This document shows, in pieces, positions 54,048 to 63,618 of a stretch of DNA of 64,000 nucleotides (position 1 is its first letter; each line of letters opens with the position of its first letter). The position numbers were made by a program, and so were the translations under genes. The stretch comes from Dietzia sp. B32 (GTDB taxonomy: Bacteria; Actinomycetota; Actinomycetes; Mycobacteriales; Mycobacteriaceae). The notes beneath the pieces are model-generated. The model was not told where the DNA came from. It was given only the letters and a program-made list of their open reading frames with translations, and did no database searches. Location: positions 992,001 to 1,056,000 of the forward strand of contig NZ_CP093845.1 in assembly GCF_024732245.1 (NCBI RefSeq). The letters are read 5' to 3'.

Positions 54048-54887
54048 TCACGCGGTCGCGTGCAGCCGCGATGCCGCCTCCACGGGGCCGATCGCGGGGA
54101 CCACGAAGGACAGGAGACGGGCCCGGTCGCACGCGTCCACGACCCGCTCGGCGAGGCGTCCGCGCGCCAGCACCTCGGTCGACCCGGTGCCCGCCTCCCG
54201 CCTCCGTCGCCGCAGTCGGGCGAGGGCGTCGAGGATCCGGGGCACCTCGTCGTCGGTCATGGTGTCGCGGTAGGGGTCCCGGCGGTGCACCACCTCACGG
54301 TCGACCAGCGTGAGGCCACTCCGCGTCCGCTCGACCAGGCCCACGGTGGTCCGTGTGCGGCAGGTCTCCACGCAGATCGCCCACCGGGCCGAGGAGGACG
54401 GGAGCGCCTCGGCGGTGACCAGCGCGGCCCTGACCACGCGGGCGGTGACACCCACCGCGTCGGCGGCGCCGACCAGCCGCGCGGTGCGGCTGGCCCCCCA
54501 GTCGGTGGGTACGACCAGCACCACGGCGTCGCCCTCGCGTGCCGCGCCCCACCGCAGTGCCCGGGCTACGGGGGGCCCGAGGAGCTCCGAGACGGGGACC
54601 GACAGGCCCGCGACGTCGACGCGGTCACGATGGGCATAGGCGACGGGGTCGGATAGGCACCGGTCCGGGAATCGGCGGGCGGCCGACTCGACGCGGTCGG
54701 AGCACTCCAGGCGATCGCCGCCCGGGGGCAGGGCCGTTCCGTCCATCCCGGCGAGCACGGACACCGGTGCGACGACCGGGGACAACTCGGCGGAGGCGGA
54801 GGCGGCCGCCACCGTCAGCCCGGAGCAGGACAGATCGATAGCAAGGGTCGCCGCCCGCGGCCCCGGCGCGGACCGCTGCCCCGTCAC
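54048..54887 (-). CDS. Type VII secretion-associated protein, Rv3446c family
   Basis: A 279-residue soluble protein. The N-terminal phosphate-loop-like strand (LAIDLSCSGLTVAAA) and VVLVVPTDWGASRTARLVGAADAVG recall the actin/Hsp70 fold, and a C-terminal helical segment ends with SFVVPAIGPVEAASRLHA. In M. tuberculosis Rv3446c sits in the same place between esxU and eccC4. The GTG overlaps the eccC stop in GTGA. A chaperone-like role in the complex is a guess. Confidence 0.8.
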   Translation of the reverse strand: MTGQRSAPGPRAATLAIDLSCSGLTVAAASASAELSPVVAPVSVLAGMDGTALPPGGDRLECSDRVESAARRFPDRCLSDPVAYAHRDRVDVAGLSVPVSELLGPPVARALRWGAAREGDAVVLVVPTDWGASRTARLVGAADAVGVTARVVRAALVTAEALPSSSARWAICVETCRTRTTVGLVERTRSGLTLVDREVVHRRDPYRDTMTDDEVPRILDALARLRRRRREAGTGSTEVLARGRLAERVVDACDRARLLSFVVPAIGPVEAASRLHATA

Positions 54888-57800
54888 GACTCGGACAGGG
54901 CGGTCTGCACCAGCCGGACGCCCCCGTCGCGGGTGATGAGCCTGCCCCGGCCCGCCGGCAGCGGCCCCGGCCGGACGCCGCCGAGAAGAGGGCCCTCCTC
55001 CCGACTTCCGGACATGAGGACACCGGCGCCACCGAGGTCGCGGATGCGGGCGACGAACGGGTCGAACATGGCGCGCGACGCCCCGGCGCTGCGTCGCGCG
55101 AGGACCACGGTCAGACCGATGTCGCGGGCATGCGGAAGGAACCGGGTGAGCGGCTGCAGCGGGTTGCCCCCGCCGGTGATAACGAGGTCGAGGTCGTCGA
55201 CCAGCAAGTTGATCCGCGGGCCGGTCCACCACGACCGGGCCCGCAGTTCCTCCGGGGTGACATCCGCGCCCGGCATGCGCTCGTCGAGGACGCGGACGAG
55301 GTGCTCGACCATCGGGGCGAGGGCGGTCTCGGTGGGCGCGTAGCCTGCGAGGTGCGCGCCCTCGATCTCGCCGAGCATGGTGCGCCGGTAATCCACCACG
55401 ATGAGCTTGGCGTGTTCCGGGCTGTTCCCGGCCACCAGTCCGCGCGCCAGCGAGCGCAGCAGCGACGTCTTGCCGCACTCGGAGTCGCCGAGCACCATCA
55501 TCAGCGGGTCGCCCTCGAGATCGGCGTAGACCACCTTGAGGTCGGCCTCGTCCACCCCGAGCGGGACCCGGGTGCGGCGCCCGTCCGGGCCGGGGCGGGA
55601 CAGGCTCGCCAGCTGGGCGTACGGCAGCATCTCGGGCAACATCCGGACCGGCGCCGCGGCGACGTCCCCCACCCGCGCCCGCCACCTGCGGGCCAGATGA
55701 CGCGACGCCTCCGCTGTCGCATCGGCCACGCCGTCGGGGTCGACCCGCCCGTCCAGGCGGGGTTGATAGACGAGCATGTGGTGACGCTCCGGCGTGAGTC
55801 CGCGGCCCGGGGCGGCGGGCACGGTCATCGCGGCCCGCCGGTCGATCATCGAGTCGGTGGGATCCCCCAGCCGCAGTTCCACCCGGGTCCCGAGGGCGTC
55901 GCGCAGCGCCGGGCGCAGGTCCGCCCACCGGGAGGCGGACAGCACCACGTGGATCCCGTAGGACAACCCGTCCGCGGCCAGTCCCAGCACGACCTGCTCG
56001 AGGTCCTCGAACTCGGTGCGCAACGCCTGCCATCCGTCGATCACGAGCAGGACGTCGGGGTACTCGGCCACCGGGCGCCCGTCCCGGTCGACCATCCGTC
56101 GCCGAGCCTGGTCGAGGGAGACCACGCCGGCGTCGCGGAACTCGGTCTCGCGGCGGCGGCGCTCGGCGGCCACCTCGGCGACGGTGCGACGGATCTTCTC
56201 CTCCTCACCGCGGCGGGCCACCTCGCCGACGTGGGGCAGGTCCGCGATCGACTGCAGCACCCCGCCGCCCAGATCCACGACGTACACCGACAGTCGGCCG
56301 GGCTCGGTCGTCGCAGCCGCGGACAGCACGAGGGTGCACAGCGTGGTCGACTTGCCGGAGCGGGTCCCACCCACCACGGCCGCGTTGCCGTCCGCCCCGG
56401 ACAGGTCCACGTGCCAGATGTCCCGACGCTGCTCGAACGGCAGGTCGACCTCGGCCAGCGGGAAGCGCAGCAGTGCGGTCCCGCCGGTGCCCGGGTGCAG
56501 GCCGCTGCCGGTGGGCCCGGCGACAGCGGGTTCTGTGCCCACGGCGGAGTCGAGCGGCGCACCCTGTCCCAGCGGCGCCAGCCACACCTCGTGCGCCGGC
56601 CTGCCGTGTCCTGCGAGTCGTCCCACCAGCACCTCGAGCAGGCTCGCGGACCCGTCGGCGGTGCCCGCATCCGCGGCGCCGTCCGACACCGCCCCCTCGT
56701 CGTCGGCCCCGGACGCCACCGGTGCCGGGGCGGGCACCGGCATGTACCAGGACGTGAACGGGCGGACGGTCGGGCGGGCGGCCGGCGTGGCCACCGATGA
56801 CCCGTCGACGCGGCGGTCCCGGTGGTAAGGCCCGGAGACGTAGGCCGCGTCGAAGCGCACCGGGTCCCCGGCGTCCACCTTGAGGTAGCCGGCGCCCGGG
56901 GTGGCGGGCAGGTGGTAGGCGTCGGTGACCCCGAGGACCGTGCGCGACTCGGTGGCGGAGAACGTCTTCAGCGCGATCCGGTAGGACAGGTGACTGTCGA
57001 GCCCGCGCAGCCGCCCCTCCTCGAGCCGCTGCGAGGCGAGCAGCAGGTGGATGTGCAGACTGCGGCCCAGGCGACCGATGGTGAGGAACAGCTCCGCGAA
57101 CTCGGGCTTGGACGACAGGAGCTCGGAGAACTCGTCGACCACGATCACCAGCGCCGGGAGCGGATCGAGCGGGGCGCCTTTGGCGCGGGCGGCCTCGTAC
57201 TCGGCCACGCCTCCGTAGTTGCCCGCCGCACGCAGCACCTCCTGGCGACGATTGAGCTCGCCCTCGAGCGCGTCACGCATGCGGTCGACCATGGTGATCT
57301 CGGCCTGGAGGTTGGTGATCACGGCGGACACGTGCGCCAGCGACTCCAACCCGAGGAACGTGGCGCCGCCCTTGAAGTCCACCAGGACGAGGTTGAGCGA
57401 GTCCGGGTCGTGGGTGGCGACCAGGCCCAGCACCAGGGTGCGCAGGAACTCGGACTTGCCGGAACCCGTCGCACCGATGCACAGCCCATGCGGGCCCATT
57501 CCCCCGTGGGCGGCCTCCTTGAGGTCCAATTCCACGGGCGCGCCGTCCGGGCTGACACCCACCGGTACCCGCAGGCGATCACGCTCGCCGCGGCGACGCC
57601 ACGCCACCGCCGGGTCCACCTGCCCGGCGACGCCGATGCCCAGCAGGTCGGGCAGACCGGGCGCGCGACGGGTCGTGGTGGACCCGTCGGCATGGGTCAC
57701 CGTGTCGGCGGGTCGGTACCGCGCCAACGCCATCGCCAGCCGCTCGGCCTCGGGCGGGCTCATCGCGTCGACCCGGGCGATGTCCTCGTCACCGCCCTCG

Positions 57801-58939
57801 GTGCGCACGCGGGCCACGCCGTCGTCGTCGACCCGGACACACAGGCCGCGACGCAGCGCGAGGTCGCGCAACTGCCCCGCGCGGCTGCCGGAGACCTCGA
57901 GCACCGTCACCCCGTCGAGTCCGTCCTCCGCGAGCAGACGTTCGGCGCCGGTGACCCCGACACCGTCGACGACGACGACGAGGTGCGCCCGTCCCGGGAC
58001 GACCGCCGCACTCGGTGAGAACGCCGAACGGTAAGACATGTCCTTCCCCAGCATCGACTCCACCCCGGCCAGTGAGAACTCGGTGAGTCGGACCCGTCCA
58101 CCGCCGTCGGTGTAGTCGGGGTGTTCGTGGTGCGGGAGCCACTTGAGCCACTCCCAGGCCTGACGTGCGTCGCCCTCGCTCGCGGCCACCGCGACACGGA
58201 CGCGGTCGGGGCCGTGGGCCACGACGAGACCGGCGATCATCGCGCGCACCGCGGAACGGACCACGGCCACCTCCCCGTCGAGCGACAACGCCGCGAACGC
58301 GCGCAGTTCGAGCGCCACGGGCAGCTCGTCGACCACGGAGTGCACGCGGACGAAGCGACGCATGCTCACCACCGACACCGGTTCGAGGTCGTCGACCGGA
58401 CCGGTGTCGGGTGCCTCCAGTCTCGTCGCGAGCGCCTGACGGCCCGGCCCCACGCGGATGGTGAGGTCGTCGGGGTCCGACTCGTCGCGCTCCCACATCC
58501 GGGGCGTGCCCACCAGGGCGGGCAGTTCCACGGGGTCGGGGTGACGCCACAGCGCGGCGGCCCGCTGCGCGGACGCGGTCGCGCGCACGGTGTCGCGCGT
58601 CTGGCCGAGGTAGCGCAGGTAGTCCTTGCGCAGTTCGTCGGTCTCGGCGGTCTTGTTGCCGCCGCTCAGCGTCCCGGCGAGCATGCCGACGGCCGAGACC
58701 GCCATCATCACCGGGAAGAGCAGGAACATGGGGTTGCGCATCATCCCGGTGCGCATCATCACCACGACCATCCCGCCCACGGCCACCACGAGCACGATCG
58801 GCAGGATGATCTGGATGAGCGGCCGTGGGGTGGGCCGGGGCAGCGCGGGCGGCGCCTGGAGTGCCAGCTCCCCGCCGGGCATCGGCGGGGCGTCGAGCCT
58901 GACCGCGCGGGTGAACACGACATCACCCATGAACGTCAC
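54884..58939 (-). CDS. eccC: ESX-4 FtsK/SpoIIIE-type ATPase EccC
   Basis: A 1351-residue motor of the type VII system with EccCa and EccCb fused. Two membrane spans (about 42-85) follow a short N-terminus. Three ATPase domains have Walker A loops near residues 488 (GATGSGKS), 856 (GGTRSGKS) and 1150 (GDSECGKT). The third, with Glu-Cys, is divergent. It recognises EsxT/EsxU via domain 3. The ATG at 58939 or 58930 is possible. It is divergent from eccD. Confidence 0.95.
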   Translation of the reverse strand: MTFMGDVVFTRAVRLDAPPMPGGELALQAPPALPRPTPRPLIQIILPIVLVVAVGGMVVVMMRTGMMRNPMFLLFPVMMAVSAVGMLAGTLSGGNKTAETDELRKDYLRYLGQTRDTVRATASAQRAAALWRHPDPVELPALVGTPRMWERDESDPDDLTIRVGPGRQALATRLEAPDTGPVDDLEPVSVVSMRRFVRVHSVVDELPVALELRAFAALSLDGEVAVVRSAVRAMIAGLVVAHGPDRVRVAVAASEGDARQAWEWLKWLPHHEHPDYTDGGGRVRLTEFSLAGVESMLGKDMSYRSAFSPSAAVVPGRAHLVVVVDGVGVTGAERLLAEDGLDGVTVLEVSGSRAGQLRDLALRRGLCVRVDDDGVARVRTEGGDEDIARVDAMSPPEAERLAMALARYRPADTVTHADGSTTTRRAPGLPDLLGIGVAGQVDPAVAWRRRGERDRLRVPVGVSPDGAPVELDLKEAAHGGMGPHGLCIGATGSGKSEFLRTLVLGLVATHDPDSLNLVLVDFKGGATFLGLESLAHVSAVITNLQAEITMVDRMRDALEGELNRRQEVLRAAGNYGGVAEYEAARAKGAPLDPLPALVIVVDEFSELLSSKPEFAELFLTIGRLGRSLHIHLLLASQRLEEGRLRGLDSHLSYRIALKTFSATESRTVLGVTDAYHLPATPGAGYLKVDAGDPVRFDAAYVSGPYHRDRRVDGSSVATPAARPTVRPFTSWYMPVPAPAPVASGADDEGAVSDGAADAGTADGSASLLEVLVGRLAGHGRPAHEVWLAPLGQGAPLDSAVGTEPAVAGPTGSGLHPGTGGTALLRFPLAEVDLPFEQRRDIWHVDLSGADGNAAVVGGTRSGKSTTLCTLVLSAAATTEPGRLSVYVVDLGGGVLQSIADLPHVGEVARRGEEEKIRRTVAEVAAERRRRETEFRDAGVVSLDQARRRMVDRDGRPVAEYPDVLLVIDGWQALRTEFEDLEQVVLGLAADGLSYGIHVVLSASRWADLRPALRDALGTRVELRLGDPTDSMIDRRAAMTVPAAPGRGLTPERHHMLVYQPRLDGRVDPDGVADATAEASRHLARRWRARVGDVAAAPVRMLPEMLPYAQLASLSRPGPDGRRTRVPLGVDEADLKVVYADLEGDPLMMVLGDSECGKTSLLRSLARGLVAGNSPEHAKLIVVDYRRTMLGEIEGAHLAGYAPTETALAPMVEHLVRVLDERMPGADVTPEELRARSWWTGPRINLLVDDLDLVITGGGNPLQPLTRFLPHARDIGLTVVLARRSAGASRAMFDPFVARIRDLGGAGVLMSGSREEGPLLGGVRPGPLPAGRGRLITRDGGVRLVQTALSES

Positions 58940-59119
58940 CCGTCCACGTCACCAGTGATCAGTCCCCTCGCTCCCACCGGGTGTGTCCCGGCCGCCGGGA
59001 GATGACGCCCCCACAGGCGTCCGTCCGACCCGACAATGATCGGCGTATCGGATGGCGATGTTAGGGCAGTGCACGTTCTGACGGGGGCACCATCCGGTGG
59101 CCGGTTGGGAGGACCAGCA

Positions 59120-60637
59120 GTGCCGGAACGCAGTGGGATCCGTGAGGTCGCGGCGGGCGTCGAGCCCCTGGACCAACGTCGGGTGTCGATCGTGTGCCGC
59201 TCCACCCGGGTGGACCTGAGTCTGCCCGCCCACCTCGAGCTGGTGGCGGTGATACCCGAGGTCGTGGATCTGGTCCGCGAGCACATCCGTGCGATCACGG
59301 GTCCGGCGTCCGGGGTGGACGTGGACGCACGGATGGGCGGGGACACCGGCGGGTCCTGGCAACTCTCGCGTCTCGCGGGCGGGCCCCTGGCGGTGTCGGA
59401 GACGCTCGCTCAGCAGCGGGTCCACGACGGGGAGATCCTCGTGCTCGACCACCGTCCGGTCCCGACCCCGGCGCCCCTGTTCGACGATGTCCTACAGGGT
59501 CTCACCGAACCGGATGTGGCCCGTTCCCCCGCCTGGGACCGGCACGACGCGGTCACGGCCGCGACCGCGACGGCGGCGGTCGTGGCGCTCGCCGCCATGG
59601 TGGCGCTGGTGCGCCAGTGGTCGACCGCGGGCGGGCTCATGGTCCCCCTGGTCGCGTCCCTCGTCGCCCTCCTCGGCCTGGCGGCCGTGCTGGGGCTTCG
59701 CCGCACCCCGGCGCCGGGGTCGGCCCACGCCGTCGCGGGTGCGTGTGCGGTCGGGTTCACGGTGCTGGCGGGCACCGCCGTGGGTGGCCCACCCGTCGGG
59801 GCCGGCCACCTCGTCGGTGGATTCACCGCCGGGGCGGTGCTCGCGGGCGTACTCCGGTGGACGGTGTTCCGCCCGGGGCCGGGCGACTACACCCTGGCCT
59901 CCGGCTACCTGGCCGCGGGCGTGGCCCTGGCGACCGGGGCGGCCGGGGCGATGGTGGTCGCCACGACCCGAGTTCCGACCGCCGCGACGGGAGCCGGAGC
60001 CGTCGTCCTCGGGCTGGTGCTGCTCACCGCGGCGCCCCGGATCGCCGTCTGGGCCGGGCGCATCCCCATCCCACCGGTGCCGGCCCCGGGCGAGGACGTG
60101 GAGGCCGGTGACCTCGAGGAGATCGACCACGACGTTCGTGGTCGGGCTCGCGGGCCGCTGCCGACCCCGGACGTGCTCCGGCACCGGTTCCACACCTCGC
60201 GCTCGTGGCTCACCGGGATGCTCGTCGCGGCGGGGGCGGTCTGCACCACCGGGTCGCTGATCTCCCTGACCGGGGACGCCGACTCGACCCGCTGGGCGGC
60301 GCCACTGGCCCTGGTCCTCATCGTCGTCCTGGTGCTGCGCGGCCTCGGTTACGCGGACCGGGTGCACACCGCCGCGCTGCTCGTCTCCGCACTCGTGCTC
60401 ACCGCCGGGGTCCTGGTGGGGGCAGGACTCACGGTCGCCTCCCCCGTGGGCGTGGTGGTGCCGGCGGCCGTCGCGGTGGCGGCCGCCGTCGTGGTCGCCT
60501 CGTCGGTACTGCCCCACGTCGAACTCTCCCCGGCGGCTCTCCGTGCCGTCGGGGTGATCGAGGCGATCGGGATCTGCGTGGTCGTCCCACTCGCGGTGGG
60601 CGCGATGGAGGTCTTCTCCCTCGTCCGTCAGCGATGA
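59120..60637 (+). CDS. eccD: ESX-4 membrane channel protein EccD
   Basis: A 505-residue protein with an N-terminal ubiquitin-like domain (about 15-100, RVSIVCRSTRVDLSLPAHLEL) and about eleven membrane spans from about 145. The GTG is preferred because GGGAGGA lies upstream; an in-frame ATG at 59036 would add 28 residues. Two EccD copies form the membrane vestibule of the ESX core. Its stop overlaps mycP in ATGA. Confidence 0.92.
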   Translation: MPERSGIREVAAGVEPLDQRRVSIVCRSTRVDLSLPAHLELVAVIPEVVDLVREHIRAITGPASGVDVDARMGGDTGGSWQLSRLAGGPLAVSETLAQQRVHDGEILVLDHRPVPTPAPLFDDVLQGLTEPDVARSPAWDRHDAVTAATATAAVVALAAMVALVRQWSTAGGLMVPLVASLVALLGLAAVLGLRRTPAPGSAHAVAGACAVGFTVLAGTAVGGPPVGAGHLVGGFTAGAVLAGVLRWTVFRPGPGDYTLASGYLAAGVALATGAAGAMVVATTRVPTAATGAGAVVLGLVLLTAAPRIAVWAGRIPIPPVPAPGEDVEAGDLEEIDHDVRGRARGPLPTPDVLRHRFHTSRSWLTGMLVAAGAVCTTGSLISLTGDADSTRWAAPLALVLIVVLVLRGLGYADRVHTAALLVSALVLTAGVLVGAGLTVASPVGVVVPAAVAVAAAVVVASSVLPHVELSPAALRAVGVIEAIGICVVVPLAVGAMEVFSLVRQR

Positions 60638-62016
60638 GGCACCGACCTCCGACCGCCAGGGTCGCGGCCACCGCCGGGGCCGTGGTCGCGATCCTCGCCG
60701 GGCAGCTCGCCGACACCGCCGTGGCCGCCGCACTCGAGCGACCGTCGATCGACGGGCCGGTGCCGGAGGCCTCCGGACCCGACGCCGGTCCGCTCCGACT
60801 CGACGGGCCGTGCCGCACCACCGCGGCCGTCCTCGACCCCGGTGCGTCGCCCCCGTCGGCCACTGCGGCCGAGCTGGGCGGGGCGTGGATCCACGGGCGT
60901 GGCGAGGGCCAGGTCGTGGCCGTGATCGACACCGGCGTCAACCGCGGCCCCCGCCTGCCGCGGGTGCGGGGCGCCGGTGACGTGGTACCCGGACGCGACG
61001 GCACCGAGGACTGCGACGCGCACGGAACCCTCGTGGCGGGGGTGCTCGCGGCGACCGAGGACGAGACCGGCCACTCGGGCGTCGCGCCCGGCGTCGAGAT
61101 CGTCTCGATTCGTCAGTCCAGCAGCGTCCTGCGTCCCGAGAACCGGGACCGGGGGGCGGACGAACCGACGGTCGGTTCCGGGGTCGGTACGGTGTCGTCC
61201 CTGGCGCGCGCGATCCGGGCCGCCGTCGACGCCGGTGCGGGCGTCATCAACATCTCCGAGGTCGCGTGCGTCCCCGCGGGCACGGTACTCGCCGACGCCA
61301 CCCTCGGCGGAGCGATCCGTTACGCCGCCGTCGACCACGACGTGGTGTTGGTCGCCGCGGCCGGCAACGTCGGGGACGCGTGCGGGGACCAGAACCCCGG
61401 CGGTGCCGACCCGTCGGTCCCGGGAGACGACGGCTGGGACGACGTGGTCACCATCGCCTCTCCCGCCTGGTACGACGACCACGTCCTCACCGTCGCCGGG
61501 GTCGACGCCGACGGCGTACCCGCCGACTTCTCCCTGCGCGGCCCGTGGGTGGACGTCGCGGCGCCGGCGGTGGACCTGCGCTCCGTCGGTGCGGACGGGG
61601 CCGGGGTGTCCGACTTCGTGGTCGCCGGGGACGGTTCGCGCACGCCCATCAGCGGGACGAGCTTCGCCGCCCCGTTCGTCGCCGGCACCGCCGCGCTGAT
61701 CCGGCAGGCCCACCCCGGACTCACCGCGCGTCAGGTGATCGCCCGGATCGAGAACACCGCGATCCCCGCCGCCGGAGGTCACGACTTCGCGGTGGGACAC
61801 GGGGTGGTCGACCCGGTGGCGGCGGTGACGGGAGTCCGCAGGTCCGGGCGCCCCGGTCCCGCGTCCACCACCATCGCCGCTGCCCCGGCCGATCCGGGCC
61901 CACCCGGTGTGGGCACCGGTGCGGCGGTGGCGGGGGGTTCCCTCGCCCTCGGGACGATCGCCCTCGTCGTCGTCCTCCTCGTCCGGCCCCGCGATGAGGC
62001 GGACTCCCCCGCCTGA
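60634..62016 (+). CDS. mycP: ESX-4 mycosin serine protease MycP
   Basis: A 460-residue subtilase anchored in the inner membrane. After the signal peptide (about 10-35) the triad is Asp99 (VIDTGVN), His130 (DAHGTLVAG) and Ser343 (ISGTSFAAP), with Asn in VAAAGNVGD. The C-terminal span is about 430-452 and faces the periplasm with the catalytic domain. It overlaps eccD by 4 nt. Confidence 0.94.
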   Translation: MRHRPPTARVAATAGAVVAILAGQLADTAVAAALERPSIDGPVPEASGPDAGPLRLDGPCRTTAAVLDPGASPPSATAAELGGAWIHGRGEGQVVAVIDTGVNRGPRLPRVRGAGDVVPGRDGTEDCDAHGTLVAGVLAATEDETGHSGVAPGVEIVSIRQSSSVLRPENRDRGADEPTVGSGVGTVSSLARAIRAAVDAGAGVINISEVACVPAGTVLADATLGGAIRYAAVDHDVVLVAAAGNVGDACGDQNPGGADPSVPGDDGWDDVVTIASPAWYDDHVLTVAGVDADGVPADFSLRGPWVDVAAPAVDLRSVGADGAGVSDFVVAGDGSRTPISGTSFAAPFVAGTAALIRQAHPGLTARQVIARIENTAIPAAGGHDFAVGHGVVDPVAAVTGVRRSGRPGPASTTIAAAPADPGPPGVGTGAAVAGGSLALGTIALVVVLLVRPRDEADSPA

Positions 62017-62027
62017 CCGGTCACCCC

Positions 62028-63470
62028 TCACCCCGTGGCGGCGGTCCCTCCCACGGACTCGGCGTCGGCCCCGTCGCGGGCGACCAGCGCGGACTCGCGG
62101 TCCAGACGCGGCCCTGCCGGGAGCCGGTCGAGGACGCCCCCGTCCACCGGCACCGGGATTCCTCCCAGGCCCAACACCGCGGCGGTCGGGGCGTCGGGCA
62201 CGTCGAACCGCACGCCGGTGTCGGAGACGATCGTCGTCACGGCGCTGCGCGTGGTCGTCCCGCGCCCGGTCGCCGCCACCAGCAGCCCGCCGCCCGGGAT
62301 CCCCACCGCGTCCACGGAGGGCCCCCCGTCGTCGGCGCCGGCAACCGCCCGCACCTCACCCGGGCCGGGCGCGGGCGCCCCCGCCACGAGCGTGACCCGC
62401 CGCAGGGCGGAGTCCCGCCGGCCCGCGTCGCGGACACACAGCACGGGCGAGTCGGCCGCGTCCAGTACCGTCGGGTGCTGCCCGGGGAACGCCTCCACGT
62501 CGAGCGCCACCGACCGCGGCACGCCCATCCGGTCCGGCGGGACCTCGACGACCGACCCGACCGTCGACGTGGACCGGATGACATCCGCGAGCACCGGCCC
62601 CACCTCCTGCACCCCGTCGGCGAGCGCGACGTGGGTGCGCGTACCTGAGGCGGTGTCGACGGTGAACACCTGCCCGATCCGCAGTCCGTCCAGGCCGTAG
62701 TCCACCGGGTCGCCGGCCATGTCGATCACCGGACGACGCACCGGGTCGACCTCGGGCAGCGGATCCACCAGGGCCGCCGTGACCGGCCGCGGGTCGACCC
62801 CGCCGAGGCCGAGGATCGACAGCAGGTCACCGTCGTCGAGGTCGATGCGCGCGCGGGTGCCGTCGCGCAGCAGCCATCCGGTCCCGTCCTGGTCGGCCAA
62901 CACGACCTCGTCGGCGCCCGTGTCCCGACCCGGCCCACTCCCCTCGCGGGCGACGATGCTGGTGCCCTTCAGCCGCGGACGCCCGCGCTCGGCGTCGGCC
63001 ACCTCGTCGCACACCGTCCACGACACCGCGGCCGCGGCCTCGGCGTCGCGGTGGGCGGGCAGCGCGGACGGTGCCCCGGGGATTCCGAGCAGTCCGCCCC
63101 GTGGGGTTCGCGCGATGTCGGCGTCGCGCACGGTGCGCGGTTCGGCGGGCTCGCCCAGCACCAGCCGCGCGGATGCGAGATTGCGGACGGGGTGGACGGT
63201 CTCGCCGGCGCGCACGTACATCTGCCCGGAGTCCCGCCCCACCATGACCGTGGTCGCGTCGACGTCCGGTGCGGGGTCGAGCAGCGCCAGTACCGCGGCC
63301 CCGGCGACTCCGATCACGGCGAGGACCACGCCCACCGTCAGTCCGGTGCTCTGCCGTTTGAGGGGGTCGTGCAACATCCGGACGTCGCGGGCGACCACCG
63401 CGTGCCGGGCCCGGCGGGTGAGGAATCGGTGCCCGTCCACCTGCGCCCCGGTCGTCGGCTTGAGCGGCAC
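62028..63470 (-). CDS. eccB: ESX-4 core protein EccB
   Basis: A 480-residue protein with a short cytosolic N-terminus (TTGAQVDGHRFLTRRARHAVVARDVRMLHDPLKR), one membrane span (about 42-62) and a large periplasmic domain with repeated beta domains. The GTG at 63470 follows GAAGGGAG; a GTG at 63500 is also possible. It converges on mycP with 11 nt between stops. Same layout as Rv3448-Rv3450c. Confidence 0.92.
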   Translation of the reverse strand: MPLKPTTGAQVDGHRFLTRRARHAVVARDVRMLHDPLKRQSTGLTVGVVLAVIGVAGAAVLALLDPAPDVDATTVMVGRDSGQMYVRAGETVHPVRNLASARLVLGEPAEPRTVRDADIARTPRGGLLGIPGAPSALPAHRDAEAAAAVSWTVCDEVADAERGRPRLKGTSIVAREGSGPGRDTGADEVVLADQDGTGWLLRDGTRARIDLDDGDLLSILGLGGVDPRPVTAALVDPLPEVDPVRRPVIDMAGDPVDYGLDGLRIGQVFTVDTASGTRTHVALADGVQEVGPVLADVIRSTSTVGSVVEVPPDRMGVPRSVALDVEAFPGQHPTVLDAADSPVLCVRDAGRRDSALRRVTLVAGAPAPGPGEVRAVAGADDGGPSVDAVGIPGGGLLVAATGRGTTTRSAVTTIVSDTGVRFDVPDAPTAAVLGLGGIPVPVDGGVLDRLPAGPRLDRESALVARDGADAESVGGTAATG

Positions 63471-63618
63471 GTCCCCGGCTCCCTTCGCCTTATGTGACAC
63501 CACCGCGACCGGGGGCACCGGGGGTAGGGTACGCCACGATCCGGCCCGCGTGGCCGGTCTTCCGAGGCCGCCGGCCGGGCGCGCCCGGGTCTCGTGGCGC
63601 GACGGAGGTGCGGGCGGT

